A stretch of 24,295 nt of DNA. Origin: Corallococcus sp. GTDB taxonomy: Bacteria; Bacillota; Clostridia; Christensenellales; CAG-314. Below, one piece after another: positions 1 through 7,286 of this stretch. The DNA is taken from assembly GCA_023663205.1 (NCBI GenBank), contig JAMPHX010000011.1, forward strand, positions 1 through 24,295. Reading direction: 5' to 3'. Each line of letters begins with the position of its first letter. Positions within the stretch are counted from its first letter, which is position 1. The position numbers and the translations under genes are program-made. The notes beneath the pieces were generated by a model that did no database searches, was not told where the DNA came from, and saw nothing but the letters and a program-made list of their open reading frames with translations.

Positions 1-85
1 TACAATTAAAATACCGATAAATTTTATTATTTTTTTCGCATTTGATACAAAAAACATACATTTTGATTTTTTTTGACTATTTTAG

Positions 86-114
86 TTGCAAATAATTCAA
101 ATAAGTGTTAATAT
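86..114 (+). promoter_or_regulatory. Promoter of rpmB (sigma-A type, extended -10)
   Basis: The -35 hexamer TTGCAA (86-91) is followed by a 17-bp spacer and the -10 hexamer TAATAT (109-114). A TG dinucleotide at 106-107 gives an extended -10. The expected transcription start is near 121, leaving a leader of about 37 nt before the rpmB start codon. The DNA upstream (about 20-85) is very T/A-rich and could act as an UP element. The assignment rests on consensus matching by eye. Confidence 0.65.
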
Positions 115-157
115 TAGTAGCGCAATAAAACAACCCTATACACTTGGAGGTGTAAAT

Positions 158-343
158 ATGTCGAAGGTATGTGCTATCTGCGGAAAGGCAAAAATGTCCG
201 GGAATAAAGTAAGTCACTCCAACAGAAAAACTCCCAGAACTTACAGCGCCAATTTGCAAAAAGTAAAGGTAGAAATCAACGGTAAAGAATCTACCGAATA
301 TGTTTGCACCCGTTGCATCAGAACTGCAAATAAAGAAGCGTAA
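158..343 (+). CDS. rpmB: 50S ribosomal protein L28
   Basis: This 61-residue basic protein is L28, a structural component of the large ribosomal subunit. It begins MSKVCAICGKAKMSGNKVSH and carries two CxxC pairs (CAIC near the N-terminus, CTRC near the C-terminus), the zinc-binding form of L28. The ATG at 158 is chosen because a GGAGG (146-150) sits seven bases upstream. The open frame runs back to 86, but those codons give no L28-like sequence. It is monocistronic, with a promoter just upstream and a terminator just downstream. In the Bacillus core cluster rpmB also lies beyond the rpe end, which fits the operon seen here on the opposite strand. Identification is secure. Confidence 0.97.
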   Translation: MSKVCAICGKAKMSGNKVSHSNRKTPRTYSANLQKVKVEINGKESTEYVCTRCIRTANKEA

Positions 344-360
344 AAGTAAATCCGTAGAAC

Positions 361-386
361 AAGGACTGCTATTAGCAGTCCTTTTT
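361..386 (+). terminator. Rho-independent terminator of rpmB
   Basis: A perfect 10-bp stem, AAGGACTGCT (361-370) paired with AGCAGTCCTT (374-383), closes a 3-nt loop and runs into a T tract ending at 386. It lies 17 bp after the rpmB stop codon, so rpmB is a single-gene transcript. Confidence 0.9.
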
Positions 387-430
387 GTTTGCACTTCTCC
401 TAATAAAAATAATTTTATTTAACTTGCCTA

Positions 431-459
431 TTGAAAAATATTTGCGATTGTGATACTAT
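431..459 (+). promoter_or_regulatory. Probable promoter of the PAP2 phosphatase gene
   Basis: TTGAAA (431-436), a 17-bp spacer and TACTAT (454-459) form a sigma-A-like promoter. A TG at 451-452 gives an extended -10. The start would be near 466, about 90 nt before the start codon at 556. The octamer GCGATTGT overlaps the spacer and recurs about 35 bp downstream. I cannot tell whether that repeat matters. Confidence 0.5.
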
Positions 460-555
460 TGGATTAGTGACTGTATTGGCGATTGTTATTTTGAATTTTG
501 ATTGTCAACTCAAAATATTTAACTGCCAAAGCAACTACAATCACGGGGAGTATTT

Positions 556-1527
556 ATGCTAAATTTACTTGGCGCCGATATCGGCGCAACTTGGTACTTA
601 GAGTTTGAGGCAAATTTTATAATTTGGCTTCAAAACCTTGGCGGAAAAGGCTCGTTTTTGTACTATCTAATGAATTTTATCACTATGTTCGGCGAGGAAA
701 TTATTCTTGTTGGAGTAATGGGTACGCTGTACTGGGGAATAGATAAACGCGGCGGAGAACGCGTAGGCGCAATTATGCTATCTGCCACGGTGGCAAACCC
801 TCTGATAAAAAATATCGTTTGCCGTACTCGACCGTTTGATGCCCTTCCTGATGAAATACAAAATTTGCGAGATGTCGACGGTTACTCATTCCCGTCGGGA
901 CATTCGTCAGGTTCGTCTTCGTTATTTGTAGGCGCGGCAACGGTCTATCGCAAAAAGAAATTCAAGTGGCTTACGGCAATTGCAATTGTTATACCGCTGC
1001 TTGTCGCACTTTCCCGCAACTACTTAGGCGCTCATTGGCTGACAGACGTTATCGCGGGATTGGTTCTCGGCGTCGGGATAGCGTTTGGCGTAAACGCGTT
1101 GTTTGAAATTTTCAACAAATACATCGTCTACGCGGTATTACTCGTTGTGGGTGCGTGCGGAATGTTTTACTGCCACACAAGCGATTACTTTACCGGTTAC
1201 GGGCTTATGCTCGGATTTGCCCCTGCAATACTGTTTGAGGAGCGCATCGTAAAATTTGAAAATACGCGCAGTTGGTGGCGTATTGTATTGCGCGTCGCTT
1301 TTGGCGGGGTGCTTTACCTTGGATTAAATACATTGATAAAATTGCCTTTCAACAATATGATTTTTGACGTAAACGGCAATATTAAAGACGATATGGTTGT
1401 GTTTGAAAGAATTTTTCGCACTATACGTTATGCAATAGTCAGTTTTGCGGCAATAGGCGTATATCCTCTGCTATTCAAGCCGATGGAAAAACTATGGCGC
1501 AAAATCGGATTGATTAAAAACAAATAA
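556..1527 (+). CDS. PAP2-family membrane phosphatase
   Basis: This is a 323-residue integral membrane protein of the PAP2 superfamily, which removes phosphate from lipid phosphates such as undecaprenyl pyrophosphate or phosphatidate. All three signature motifs are present in order: KNIVCRTRP (K-x6-RP), SFPSGH, and SRNYLGAHWLTD (SR-x5-H-x3-D). The last two supply the catalytic histidines and aspartate. Hydrophobic segments flank the motifs, and a further membrane-rich region of about 150 residues follows the catalytic core, so the protein is longer than a minimal PAP2 domain. The ATG at 556 is preceded by GGGGAG (545-550). The gene has its own promoter and terminator. The substrate cannot be read from the sequence; undecaprenyl pyrophosphate recycling is possible but is inference. 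Confidence 0.88.
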   Translation: MLNLLGADIGATWYLEFEANFIIWLQNLGGKGSFLYYLMNFITMFGEEIILVGVMGTLYWGIDKRGGERVGAIMLSATVANPLIKNIVCRTRPFDALPDEIQNLRDVDGYSFPSGHSSGSSSLFVGAATVYRKKKFKWLTAIAIVIPLLVALSRNYLGAHWLTDVIAGLVLGVGIAFGVNALFEIFNKYIVYAVLLVVGACGMFYCHTSDYFTGYGLMLGFAPAILFEERIVKFENTRSWWRIVLRVAFGGVLYLGLNTLIKLPFNNMIFDVNGNIKDDMVVFERIFRTIRYAIVSFAAIGVYPLLFKPMEKLWRKIGLIKNK

Positions 1528-1545
1528 TATCGTTTTGTTTGGTTT

Positions 1546-1595
1546 TGAAATGCACCCCAAAAGTTTGTTTAAATTTTGGGGTGCATTTCATTTTT
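1546..1595 (+). terminator. Rho-independent terminator of the PAP2 gene
   Basis: A perfect 17-bp inverted repeat (1546-1562 with 1574-1590), containing a TGCACCCC/GGGGTGCA core, encloses an 11-nt loop and is followed by TTTTT (1591-1595). It begins 18 bp after the stop codon. Confidence 0.92.
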
Positions 1596-1622
1596 AATCT
1601 TTGCGCTTTAATTTGTAAAGAC

Positions 1623-1660
1623 AAAAATAGTGTTTCACAACTTCGTGAAACACTATTTTT
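1623..1660. terminator. Probable bidirectional terminator between convergent genes
   Basis: A perfect 16-bp stem (1623-1638 with 1645-1660) closes a 6-nt loop. It begins with AAAAATAG and ends with CTATTTTT, so a U-rich tail follows the stem on either strand. It would back up the PAP2 terminator on the plus strand. On the minus strand it is the first strong terminator-like structure after rpe, which implies an rpe 3' untranslated region of about 300 nt. Confidence 0.7.
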
Positions 1661-1953
1661 ACATTAAAACATACAATGTTTTGAACTATCCGAAATATAT
1701 ACTTTTAGGTTAACGCAATGCACTGCCGTATCGGCAAAGAATAAATTTAATCGGTTTTTACTATGCGAACCACTTCTTTGAGGATTTGCATCTAAGATAT
1801 TTGCCTTATCTTATTACAAACTTTGCAAGCAGTAATTTTAACAAACCGCGCAATACCGCGGGAACCTTGACACAGCAAATTTTGTTTTTCACATTATTTC
1901 CCCTTGTTCTTTTGTTACAGTATATGATGGTATGGTTTATATTGTTACGGAAT
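1661..1953. other. Unassigned convergent intergenic region
   Basis: No convincing coding frame is present; an open frame crossing it on the plus strand (from 1786) runs antisense into rpe and resembles no protein I know. Small inverted repeats are visible: TGCCG/CGGCA at 1724-1736, AAGATA/TATCTT around 1794-1813, and CCGCG/CGCGG at 1846-1861. On the minus strand ACAAA..CAAG near 1920 could pair with CTTG..TTTGT near 1820 to close a long irregular hairpin. This could be a non-coding RNA or merely the rpe 3' region. I cannot assign a family. Confidence 0.3.
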
Positions 1954-2592
1954 TTACAAATTTTTCAACAGACTTATTATTTCCGCCCTATCTTCCGCTT
2001 TGAATACTGCACTGCCTGCGACTATGATATTTGCGCCGGCTTCTTTGAGTATTGCGACATTGCTTGTGTCAATACCCCCGTCAACTTCTATCAAAAAATT
2101 CGGTTTAAGATTGTGCAGTTGTTTTACTTTGGAAACTGTGGAGGCAATTAACTTTTGCCCGCCGAATCCCGGTTCGACAGTCATAACCAAAGCCATATCT
2201 ATATTATCCAAATACGGTGCAATTGCACTTATCGGAGTGCTCGGTTTCAATGCAAGACCGACTTTTGCGCCTGCCGACTTTATTGCCCGTATGGTATCGA
2301 CAATGTTTTGCGCCGCTTCCACGTGGAAAGTGACGATATCTGCGCCGCACTTTACAAATTGAGCGACGTATTTGATTGGGTCGCATATCATAAGATGCAC
2401 ATCAAAAGGCAACGAACTGCTGCCGCGAATGTCTTTTAGCGCCTTCATTCCCAAAGTTATGTTCGGGACAAAAATCCCGTCCATTACATCAAAATGAATC
2501 CAATCCGCACCGCACTTTTCAATCATACGGCATTCTTCGCCCAATCTTGAAAAATCGGCAGATAAAATAGATGGACTTACAATGGTATTCAT
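1954..2592 (-). CDS. rpe: Ribulose-phosphate 3-epimerase
   Basis: The 212-residue product interconverts ribulose 5-phosphate and xylulose 5-phosphate in the non-oxidative pentose phosphate pathway. It has the usual TIM-barrel motifs: SPSILSADF at residues 6-14, HFDVMDGIFVPN at 33-44 (metal ligands His33 and Asp35), DVHLM with His66, VEPGFGGQ, and IEVDGGID with the second catalytic aspartate. The length is normal for the family. The ATG at 2592 is preferred over an in-frame upstream ATG because GGAGAA (2597-2602) lies just before it and the extra 21 residues are basic and unlike Rpe. It is the last gene of the yicC-to-rpe operon, 87 bp after rsgA. Confidence 0.96.
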   Translation of the reverse strand: MNTIVSPSILSADFSRLGEECRMIEKCGADWIHFDVMDGIFVPNITLGMKALKDIRGSSSLPFDVHLMICDPIKYVAQFVKCGADIVTFHVEAAQNIVDTIRAIKSAGAKVGLALKPSTPISAIAPYLDNIDMALVMTVEPGFGGQKLIASTVSKVKQLHNLKPNFLIEVDGGIDTSNVAILKEAGANIIVAGSAVFKAEDRAEIISLLKNL

Positions 2593-2614
2593 ATAGTTCT
2601 CCGCAAAAAAATTG

Positions 2615-2703
2615 GTATTTGTTCTTTTCCGCTTCTTGTTTAATTGCGCAGGCAATAGATTCGGAAAACAATAAATGTATTAGTATTTGTTCTTTTCCGC
2701 TTC
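2615..2703. repeat. 21-bp direct repeat spanning the rsgA end and the rsgA-rpe spacer
   Basis: An identical 21-bp sequence occurs at 2615-2635 and 2683-2703, 68 bp apart. Both begin GTATTTGTTC on the plus strand. The right copy encodes the last residues of RsgA (EAEKNKY) and the first base of its stop codon. The left copy lies in the non-coding spacer before rpe. Flanking bases on either side do not match. Confidence 0.85.
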
Positions 2704-3555
2704 GGCAAGTTCCTCAAACAGAATCCTGTATCTTTCGTAACGGTATTGCGAATAGTTCCCGTTTTGCACCGCCTGTTTTACGGCGCAATTCGGCTCCGCT
2801 ATGTGCGTGCAGGTACTGAATTTACAACCGCCGGCAATACTAATCATATCTTCGTAGTACAACATCAGTTGTTTGGAAGGAATATCCGACAATTCCAATA
2901 ACGAAAATCCTGTTGTGTCAACAAGAAACCCTCCGCGTGATTCATATATTTGACTATGGCGAGTTGTATGCCTACCACGCATTGTCTTTTGCGACAAACC
3001 GCCGACCGAATTATCGATGTTTAACAAAATATTAAGTAAAGAAGTTTTTCCGACGGCAGATTGTCCAACAAGACAGGCTGTACCTGTTCCGATGTACCTA
3101 TGCAATTGTTCCGTGCCTTCTCCCGTCAATGCAGAAACGCATACACATCTGCACACATTATTGTAATCTGATTGAACCTGCGAAATGAACTCGGCATCCG
3201 CAATGTCGATTTTATTTATTACCAATATAGGTATTATGCCTTCCTTAACGCAATTTACAAGTATCTTATCCACTAACTCGAAATCCGTCTGAGGAAGTTT
3301 TGCGATGACAATCAAAGCAATATCGATATTTGCGACCTCGGGACGTTTGAGACAATTGCTGCGCGGAAGCACTTCGCAAATAACTCCTTTTCCGTTTTTA
3401 TCGACAGAAAAAGAAACTTTATCGCCTACCAACACGCGCGCCCCGCCGAAACGGATTTTCTTGGGAGCAAAGCACAAATACTTTTTGCCGTCGGCTACGA
3501 CGGTAAATACGCCGCCTACGGATTTTACGACTTTGCCTATATTCCTATCTGTCAA
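2680..3555 (-). CDS. rsgA: Ribosome small subunit-dependent GTPase A
   Basis: RsgA (YloQ/YjeQ) is a circularly permuted GTPase that checks late 30S subunit maturation. This 291-residue protein has an N-terminal OB-fold region and then the G motifs in permuted order: NKID at 114-117, SALTG at 141-145, GQSAVGKT at 164-171, GRHTT near 194, and DTTGF at 213-217. A C-terminal zinc site follows, with Cys244, Cys249, His251 and Cys257. The start codon is TTG at 3555, overlapping the rlmN stop as TTGA. GGAG lies ten bases upstream, and there is no methionine nearby that could replace it. In Bacillus and many clostridia a phosphatase and a PASTA kinase separate rlmN from rsgA; here they are missing. 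The extreme C-terminus falls in a 21-bp repeat. Confidence 0.96.
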   Translation of the reverse strand: MTDRNIGKVVKSVGGVFTVVADGKKYLCFAPKKIRFGGARVLVGDKVSFSVDKNGKGVICEVLPRSNCLKRPEVANIDIALIVIAKLPQTDFELVDKILVNCVKEGIIPILVINKIDIADAEFISQVQSDYNNVCRCVCVSALTGEGTEQLHRYIGTGTACLVGQSAVGKTSLLNILLNIDNSVGGLSQKTMRGRHTTRHSQIYESRGGFLVDTTGFSLLELSDIPSKQLMLYYEDMISIAGGCKFSTCTHIAEPNCAVKQAVQNGNYSQYRYERYRILFEELAEAEKNKY

Positions 3556-4592
3556 TTTTCTGCTTCTCCGATGTACTTACGACGCAATTGACCGCATGCG
3601 CCTTCAATATCCGCGCCCATTTGCCTGCGCAAAGTCGCCGAGACATTGAGTTTCAGTAAATATCCGCAAAACTTTTGAGCACGTGCTTCATCTACACTTT
3701 TTAGGTTGGTTTCCTTTACTTTATTCAATCTGATTAAATTGACGTGCGACGGAAAGCCCTTGACAAGATTTGCCAACATTAACGCGTCTCCGTAACTGTC
3801 ATTTTCGTCCGAAATCAATGTATACTCGAATATTACACGCCTGCCCGTCTTTTCAAAATAATATTTTGCCGCATCTATTACCTCCGCAACAGAATATTTT
3901 TTTGATATCGGCATAATGCGTTCTCTTCCCGCTTGACTTGCGTTGTGCAGGCTGACCGTCAAGTTGACCGCAACTCCGTCATCGGCAAGTTGTTTTATCT
4001 GCGGAACAAGTCCGCAAGTTGATAACGATATGTTACGCTGCGATATATTGAGCCCGTCGGGCGAAGATACAAGTCGCAAAAACTTGGTGACGTTTTGATA
4101 ATTATCCAAAGGTTCGCCGCTTCCCATAAGAACAATATTTGTTACATATCTTTTTTCGGATTGGACAGATGAATTTACTGCGACAACTTGCCCGAGTATC
4201 TCACCGGCACTCAAATTGCGTACAAGACCGCCAAGCGTGCTGGCACAAAACTTACATCCCATACGGCAACCGACTTGAGTAGAAACACACAGCGTATTGC
4301 CGTACTTGTACGACATCAATACGCCTTCAATTAAGTTACCGTCGCTCAATCTGTACAAATACTTTTGTGTGCCGTCAATTGAAGATTTGAAAACTCTTTC
4401 GATAGTTACGCATTGCGCGATACTGTTTTCTTTGAGAATACCGCGTGTTTTTAACGAAACATTTGACATTTCGTCGAACGATTTGCCTTTATTGAGCCAC
4501 TCGTAGACTTGGTCGGAAACATATCTGCGGCTATCAAATTGTGAAATATATTGTCGTAATTGCAATTTATCTAAATCTTGAAGGAGTTGCAT
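3552..4592 (-). CDS. rlmN: Dual-specificity RNA methyltransferase RlmN
   Basis: This radical-SAM enzyme methylates C2 of A2503 in 23S rRNA and of A37 in several tRNAs. The 346-residue protein carries the iron-sulfur motif CRMGCKFC (Cys109, Cys113, Cys116), with Cys102 nearby. The methyl-carrying cysteine is in GACGQL near the C-terminus (about Cys333). The sequence NIVLMGSGEPLDN is the family's GEP motif. The length is typical. The ATG at 4592 is two bases beyond the rsmB stop, with an AAGG-type site inside the rsmB end, so translation is probably coupled. Its stop overlaps the TTG start of rsgA. Confidence 0.97.
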   Translation of the reverse strand: MQLLQDLDKLQLRQYISQFDSRRYVSDQVYEWLNKGKSFDEMSNVSLKTRGILKENSIAQCVTIERVFKSSIDGTQKYLYRLSDGNLIEGVLMSYKYGNTLCVSTQVGCRMGCKFCASTLGGLVRNLSAGEILGQVVAVNSSVQSEKRYVTNIVLMGSGEPLDNYQNVTKFLRLVSSPDGLNISQRNISLSTCGLVPQIKQLADDGVAVNLTVSLHNASQAGRERIMPISKKYSVAEVIDAAKYYFEKTGRRVIFEYTLISDENDSYGDALMLANLVKGFPSHVNLIRLNKVKETNLKSVDEARAQKFCGYLLKLNVSATLRRQMGADIEGACGQLRRKYIGEAEN

Positions 4593-4594
4593 TT

Positions 4595-5866
4595 TTACAT
4601 TATCCTTTTAAGCCGCGCACAAAAGAATCCCTGAACGCCGTCAACATACGGTAAAAACTGGTACATTCCGCGTCCGTTTGCATTGCTTTGTATAGGTAAA
4701 TTTATCGGGGCAAATTCAAAATTGTCGTGTTCTTTCAAAAACTTGTTGACTATCTGTTCGTTTTCGTTTTTAAAAACGGTACATGTTGAATACAGCAAAA
4801 TACCGCCGCTTTTGACATATCGGGAACAATTATCCAATATTGCATATTGCAATTTCATCAAATCTGAAATATCTTTGTTTTGACGGAAAAGTTTTATGTC
4901 AGGACGGCTATCCAACACTCCGAAGCCGCTGCACGGAACATCACACAAAACACCGTCAAATTGCGACTGAAACGATTGATTAAATACAGTACTGTCACAG
5001 CATATAGCATTGACGTCGACGTTCATACGACGAGCGTATGACTCTATCAACTTTACTCTGTGTATATGTATGTCACATGCCGTAACCGCACTCGCGCCCA
5101 ATTGCTTAATATACACGGACTTGCCACCCGGGGCTGCACAGCAATCCAAAACGCTGCCGCAAACATTCAAAGCGCGCGCCACTAACATCGATGACAAACT
5201 TTGATTTGTATATAACTGTTGGTCTATCGGTAATTTTCCTTTGATTTTGAATGCGTCCGGCAATATCGTTTTTGTATAGTTAGCACCGCAATAGCGCAAT
5301 TTATTTTCAAATTCCGCAACAGAAATCATATCCGTATTTACTCTTACCGTATCCGACTGCTCTTCTTTGTATTTGACGATTTGTGCGGCAACTTCCGTAC
5401 CGTAATCTTTTATCAACTTCTTCAAAGCCCACATCGGATAGGAATACTTTACTGAAAGATATTCCGTTTTGTCCTCGGGATAGGCAATATCGCCGTCATC
5501 CAGTTTGTCGGCAATTCGTTTGAGCGTGGCATTGACAAAACCGACCGTCCGCATATCGCCGCTTTGTTTGGAAAGTTCGGCAACGTCGTTTACAACCGCA
5601 TAACGCGGTATGCTCAAATATTTTAGACAATACACGCCTATTTTTAAGTATATTTTGACTTCCGCCTTTGCCTTTTTGATAAACAAAGACAAAATATAAT
5701 CCAACTCGATATCGCAATCCAACACACCGTACACTATCTTGGTAATAAGCGCCCTGTCGGACGGTTTGGAAAATTCAAGTTGTTTATTGAGTTCAACAGT
5801 AGAAAACGCGCCGCCTATATAAACAGATTTAAGACATTCGTTACTACGCAAAAATGCATTATTCAT
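4595..5866 (-). CDS. rsmB: 16S rRNA (cytosine-967-C5)-methyltransferase
   Basis: RsmB (Fmu/Sun) methylates C967 of 16S rRNA. The 423-residue protein has an N-terminal NusB-like helical domain (about residues 1-130), then an RsmB/NOP catalytic domain. The SAM-binding motif DCCAAPGGKS is at 241-250, the PCSG motif at 311-314, and the catalytic cysteine is Cys362 in STCT. The length is close to the usual 430-450. The ATG at 5866 directly abuts the fmt stop codon, with GGAGAG inside the end of fmt as ribosome binding site. The fmt-rsmB-rlmN order is the standard Firmicutes one. Confidence 0.97.
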   Translation of the reverse strand: MNNAFLRSNECLKSVYIGGAFSTVELNKQLEFSKPSDRALITKIVYGVLDCDIELDYILSLFIKKAKAEVKIYLKIGVYCLKYLSIPRYAVVNDVAELSKQSGDMRTVGFVNATLKRIADKLDDGDIAYPEDKTEYLSVKYSYPMWALKKLIKDYGTEVAAQIVKYKEEQSDTVRVNTDMISVAEFENKLRYCGANYTKTILPDAFKIKGKLPIDQQLYTNQSLSSMLVARALNVCGSVLDCCAAPGGKSVYIKQLGASAVTACDIHIHRVKLIESYARRMNVDVNAICCDSTVFNQSFQSQFDGVLCDVPCSGFGVLDSRPDIKLFRQNKDISDLMKLQYAILDNCSRYVKSGGILLYSTCTVFKNENEQIVNKFLKEHDNFEFAPINLPIQSNANGRGMYQFLPYVDGVQGFFCARLKRIM

Positions 5867-6796
5867 TTACTCTCCGAGCACCTGTCCGCAAGCGACTTTT
5901 CTGCCGTTGATAAAACTGGCGCTATCCATACATTTACCGCCTTCTTCCTGCACGCGTAATATATCCAAAACGCCGCTTCCGCAACTTACGCTAAAATACT
6001 TTTTGCCGACAAATACTACTTTGCCGCACACGTGCGAACCGTAATCAATGTCCGATAAGCGCGCTTCAAATACTTTGAGGCGTTTGCCGTTGATGGTCGT
6101 CCATGCAACAGGATTTGGGTTTAGCGCCCTAATAAGATTGCGAATCGTATTTGCATCGGCATTCCAATCTATAATTTCCTTTTCGGGAGTGATTTTGGAA
6201 GAAAATGTCGCCTTACTCTCGTCTTGCGGAGTATAAACAGCCCGTCCGGATTCTATTGCGTCCAATGCTTCAACTATCAACTTGGCACCCAGTTGTGCCA
6301 TTCGTTCAAACAGTTGTCCGCTTGTTTCGTCGTCGCCTACGGTTAAACTTTCTTGCAAGATAATTTCACCAGCGTCAACTTTGCGAACAGTATTCAATAT
6401 TGTTATGCCCGTAACCTTCTCGCCGGTTAGTACGGCATACTGAATCGGCGCGGCGCCGCGCAGTTTGGGCAACAGCGAACCGTGAATATTTATTATGCCT
6501 TGCTTGGCAATCGCGATTATTTCGTCCGACAAAATCTGTCCGTATGCAGCGGTTACCATAATATCCGGATTCAGTTGTTTGAGCGTTTCCACGCCGTCGC
6601 GCGATATTTTGTCAAATTGAAAACACGGTATGCCGTGTTCCGCAGAATACCGTTTAACCGCACACATTTCCGTTTTGTTACGCGAACCCTTTTTGTCGGG
6701 TTGGCAAACAGTTGCAATTATTTTGTGCTTTGACAGGCGTATACTTTCTATGGCGGGAACTCCGAAATCGGGCGTGCCCAAAAATACAACTCGCAT
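5867..6796 (-). CDS. fmt: Methionyl-tRNA formyltransferase
   Basis: Fmt formylates Met-tRNA(fMet) using 10-formyltetrahydrofolate, allowing translation initiation. The 309-residue protein starts MRVVFLGTPDFGVPAIESI and has the active-site stretch INIHGSLLPKLRG (Asn103, His105) with Asp141 in KVDAGEI. The C-terminal tRNA-binding domain follows from about residue 205. The ATG at 6796 has GAGG eight bases upstream. It lies 19 bp after def, whose product removes the formyl group, the usual pairing of the two genes. Confidence 0.97.
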   Translation of the reverse strand: MRVVFLGTPDFGVPAIESIRLSKHKIIATVCQPDKKGSRNKTEMCAVKRYSAEHGIPCFQFDKISRDGVETLKQLNPDIMVTAAYGQILSDEIIAIAKQGIINIHGSLLPKLRGAAPIQYAVLTGEKVTGITILNTVRKVDAGEIILQESLTVGDDETSGQLFERMAQLGAKLIVEALDAIESGRAVYTPQDESKATFSSKITPEKEIIDWNADANTIRNLIRALNPNPVAWTTINGKRLKVFEARLSDIDYGSHVCGKVVFVGKKYFSVSCGSGVLDILRVQEEGGKCMDSASFINGRKVACGQVLGE

Positions 6797-6815
6797 ATTG
6801 ATATCCTCGCTTGCG

Positions 6816-7274
6816 TCAATTATCGTCTGCTAATTTCTTAATCATTTTGTCAGAGAACAAAATACCGTCCAAATGGTCCATTTCATGCAAAAACACACGA
6901 GCAAAATACCCTTCGGCAGATAATTGATGTCTTTGTCCGTAACCGTCGTAATACTCAATGCTTATTTTTTGAGGACGCTCGACAAGCCCTCTGAATCCTA
7001 TTACGGATAAGCATCCTTCGTTATCCACGCAACTTCCGCTTGAACCGAGCAATTTGGGATTGACCAATTCGTACGTCGCGCCGTCATATTCCACGATACA
7101 TACGCGCTTCAATATCCCTACTTGCGGCGCTGCAAGCCCCAAACCTTCCGCACGGTGCAAAGTATCTTGCATATCGCCGATTAGTTGGCGTAAGCGGTCA
7201 TCGAACTCTGTTACGGGTTTACAAATTTTTCTAAGTATCGGGTCTCCCGATTTAATAATGTTTCTTATTGCCAT
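6816..7274 (-). CDS. def: Peptide deformylase
   Basis: Def removes the N-formyl group from nascent proteins; it is a cytoplasmic metalloenzyme. All three family motifs are present in the 152-residue protein: GLGLAAPQVG at 44-53, EGCLS at 86-90 (metal-binding cysteine), and HEMDH at 130-134 (two metal-binding histidines and the catalytic glutamate). The short length and EGCLS form fit the type 1 enzymes rather than the longer Gram-positive type 2. The ATG at 7274 is preceded by AGGAG. It sits between priA (12 bp upstream) and fmt (19 bp downstream). Confidence 0.97.
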   Translation of the reverse strand: MAIRNIIKSGDPILRKICKPVTEFDDRLRQLIGDMQDTLHRAEGLGLAAPQVGILKRVCIVEYDGATYELVNPKLLGSSGSCVDNEGCLSVIGFRGLVERPQKISIEYYDGYGQRHQLSAEGYFARVFLHEMDHLDGILFSDKMIKKLADDN

Positions 7275-7286
7275 CTTTCTCCTAAC

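Noticed and set aside
77..394. A 105-codon minus-strand open frame opposite rpmB
   Set aside because: It covers the rpmB promoter, gene and terminator, has no ribosome binding site and no recognisable features.
1846..1875. T-box-like string ATACCGCGGGAACC on the plus strand
   Set aside because: It resembles the TGGnACCGCG antiterminator core, but the GGGTGG part is missing, no specifier stem or terminator follows, and no amino-acid or synthetase gene lies downstream on that strand.
1867..1896. Possible plus-strand promoter TTGACA with CATTAT
   Set aside because: The spacer would be 19 bp, and the transcript would run antisense into rpe with no gene to express.
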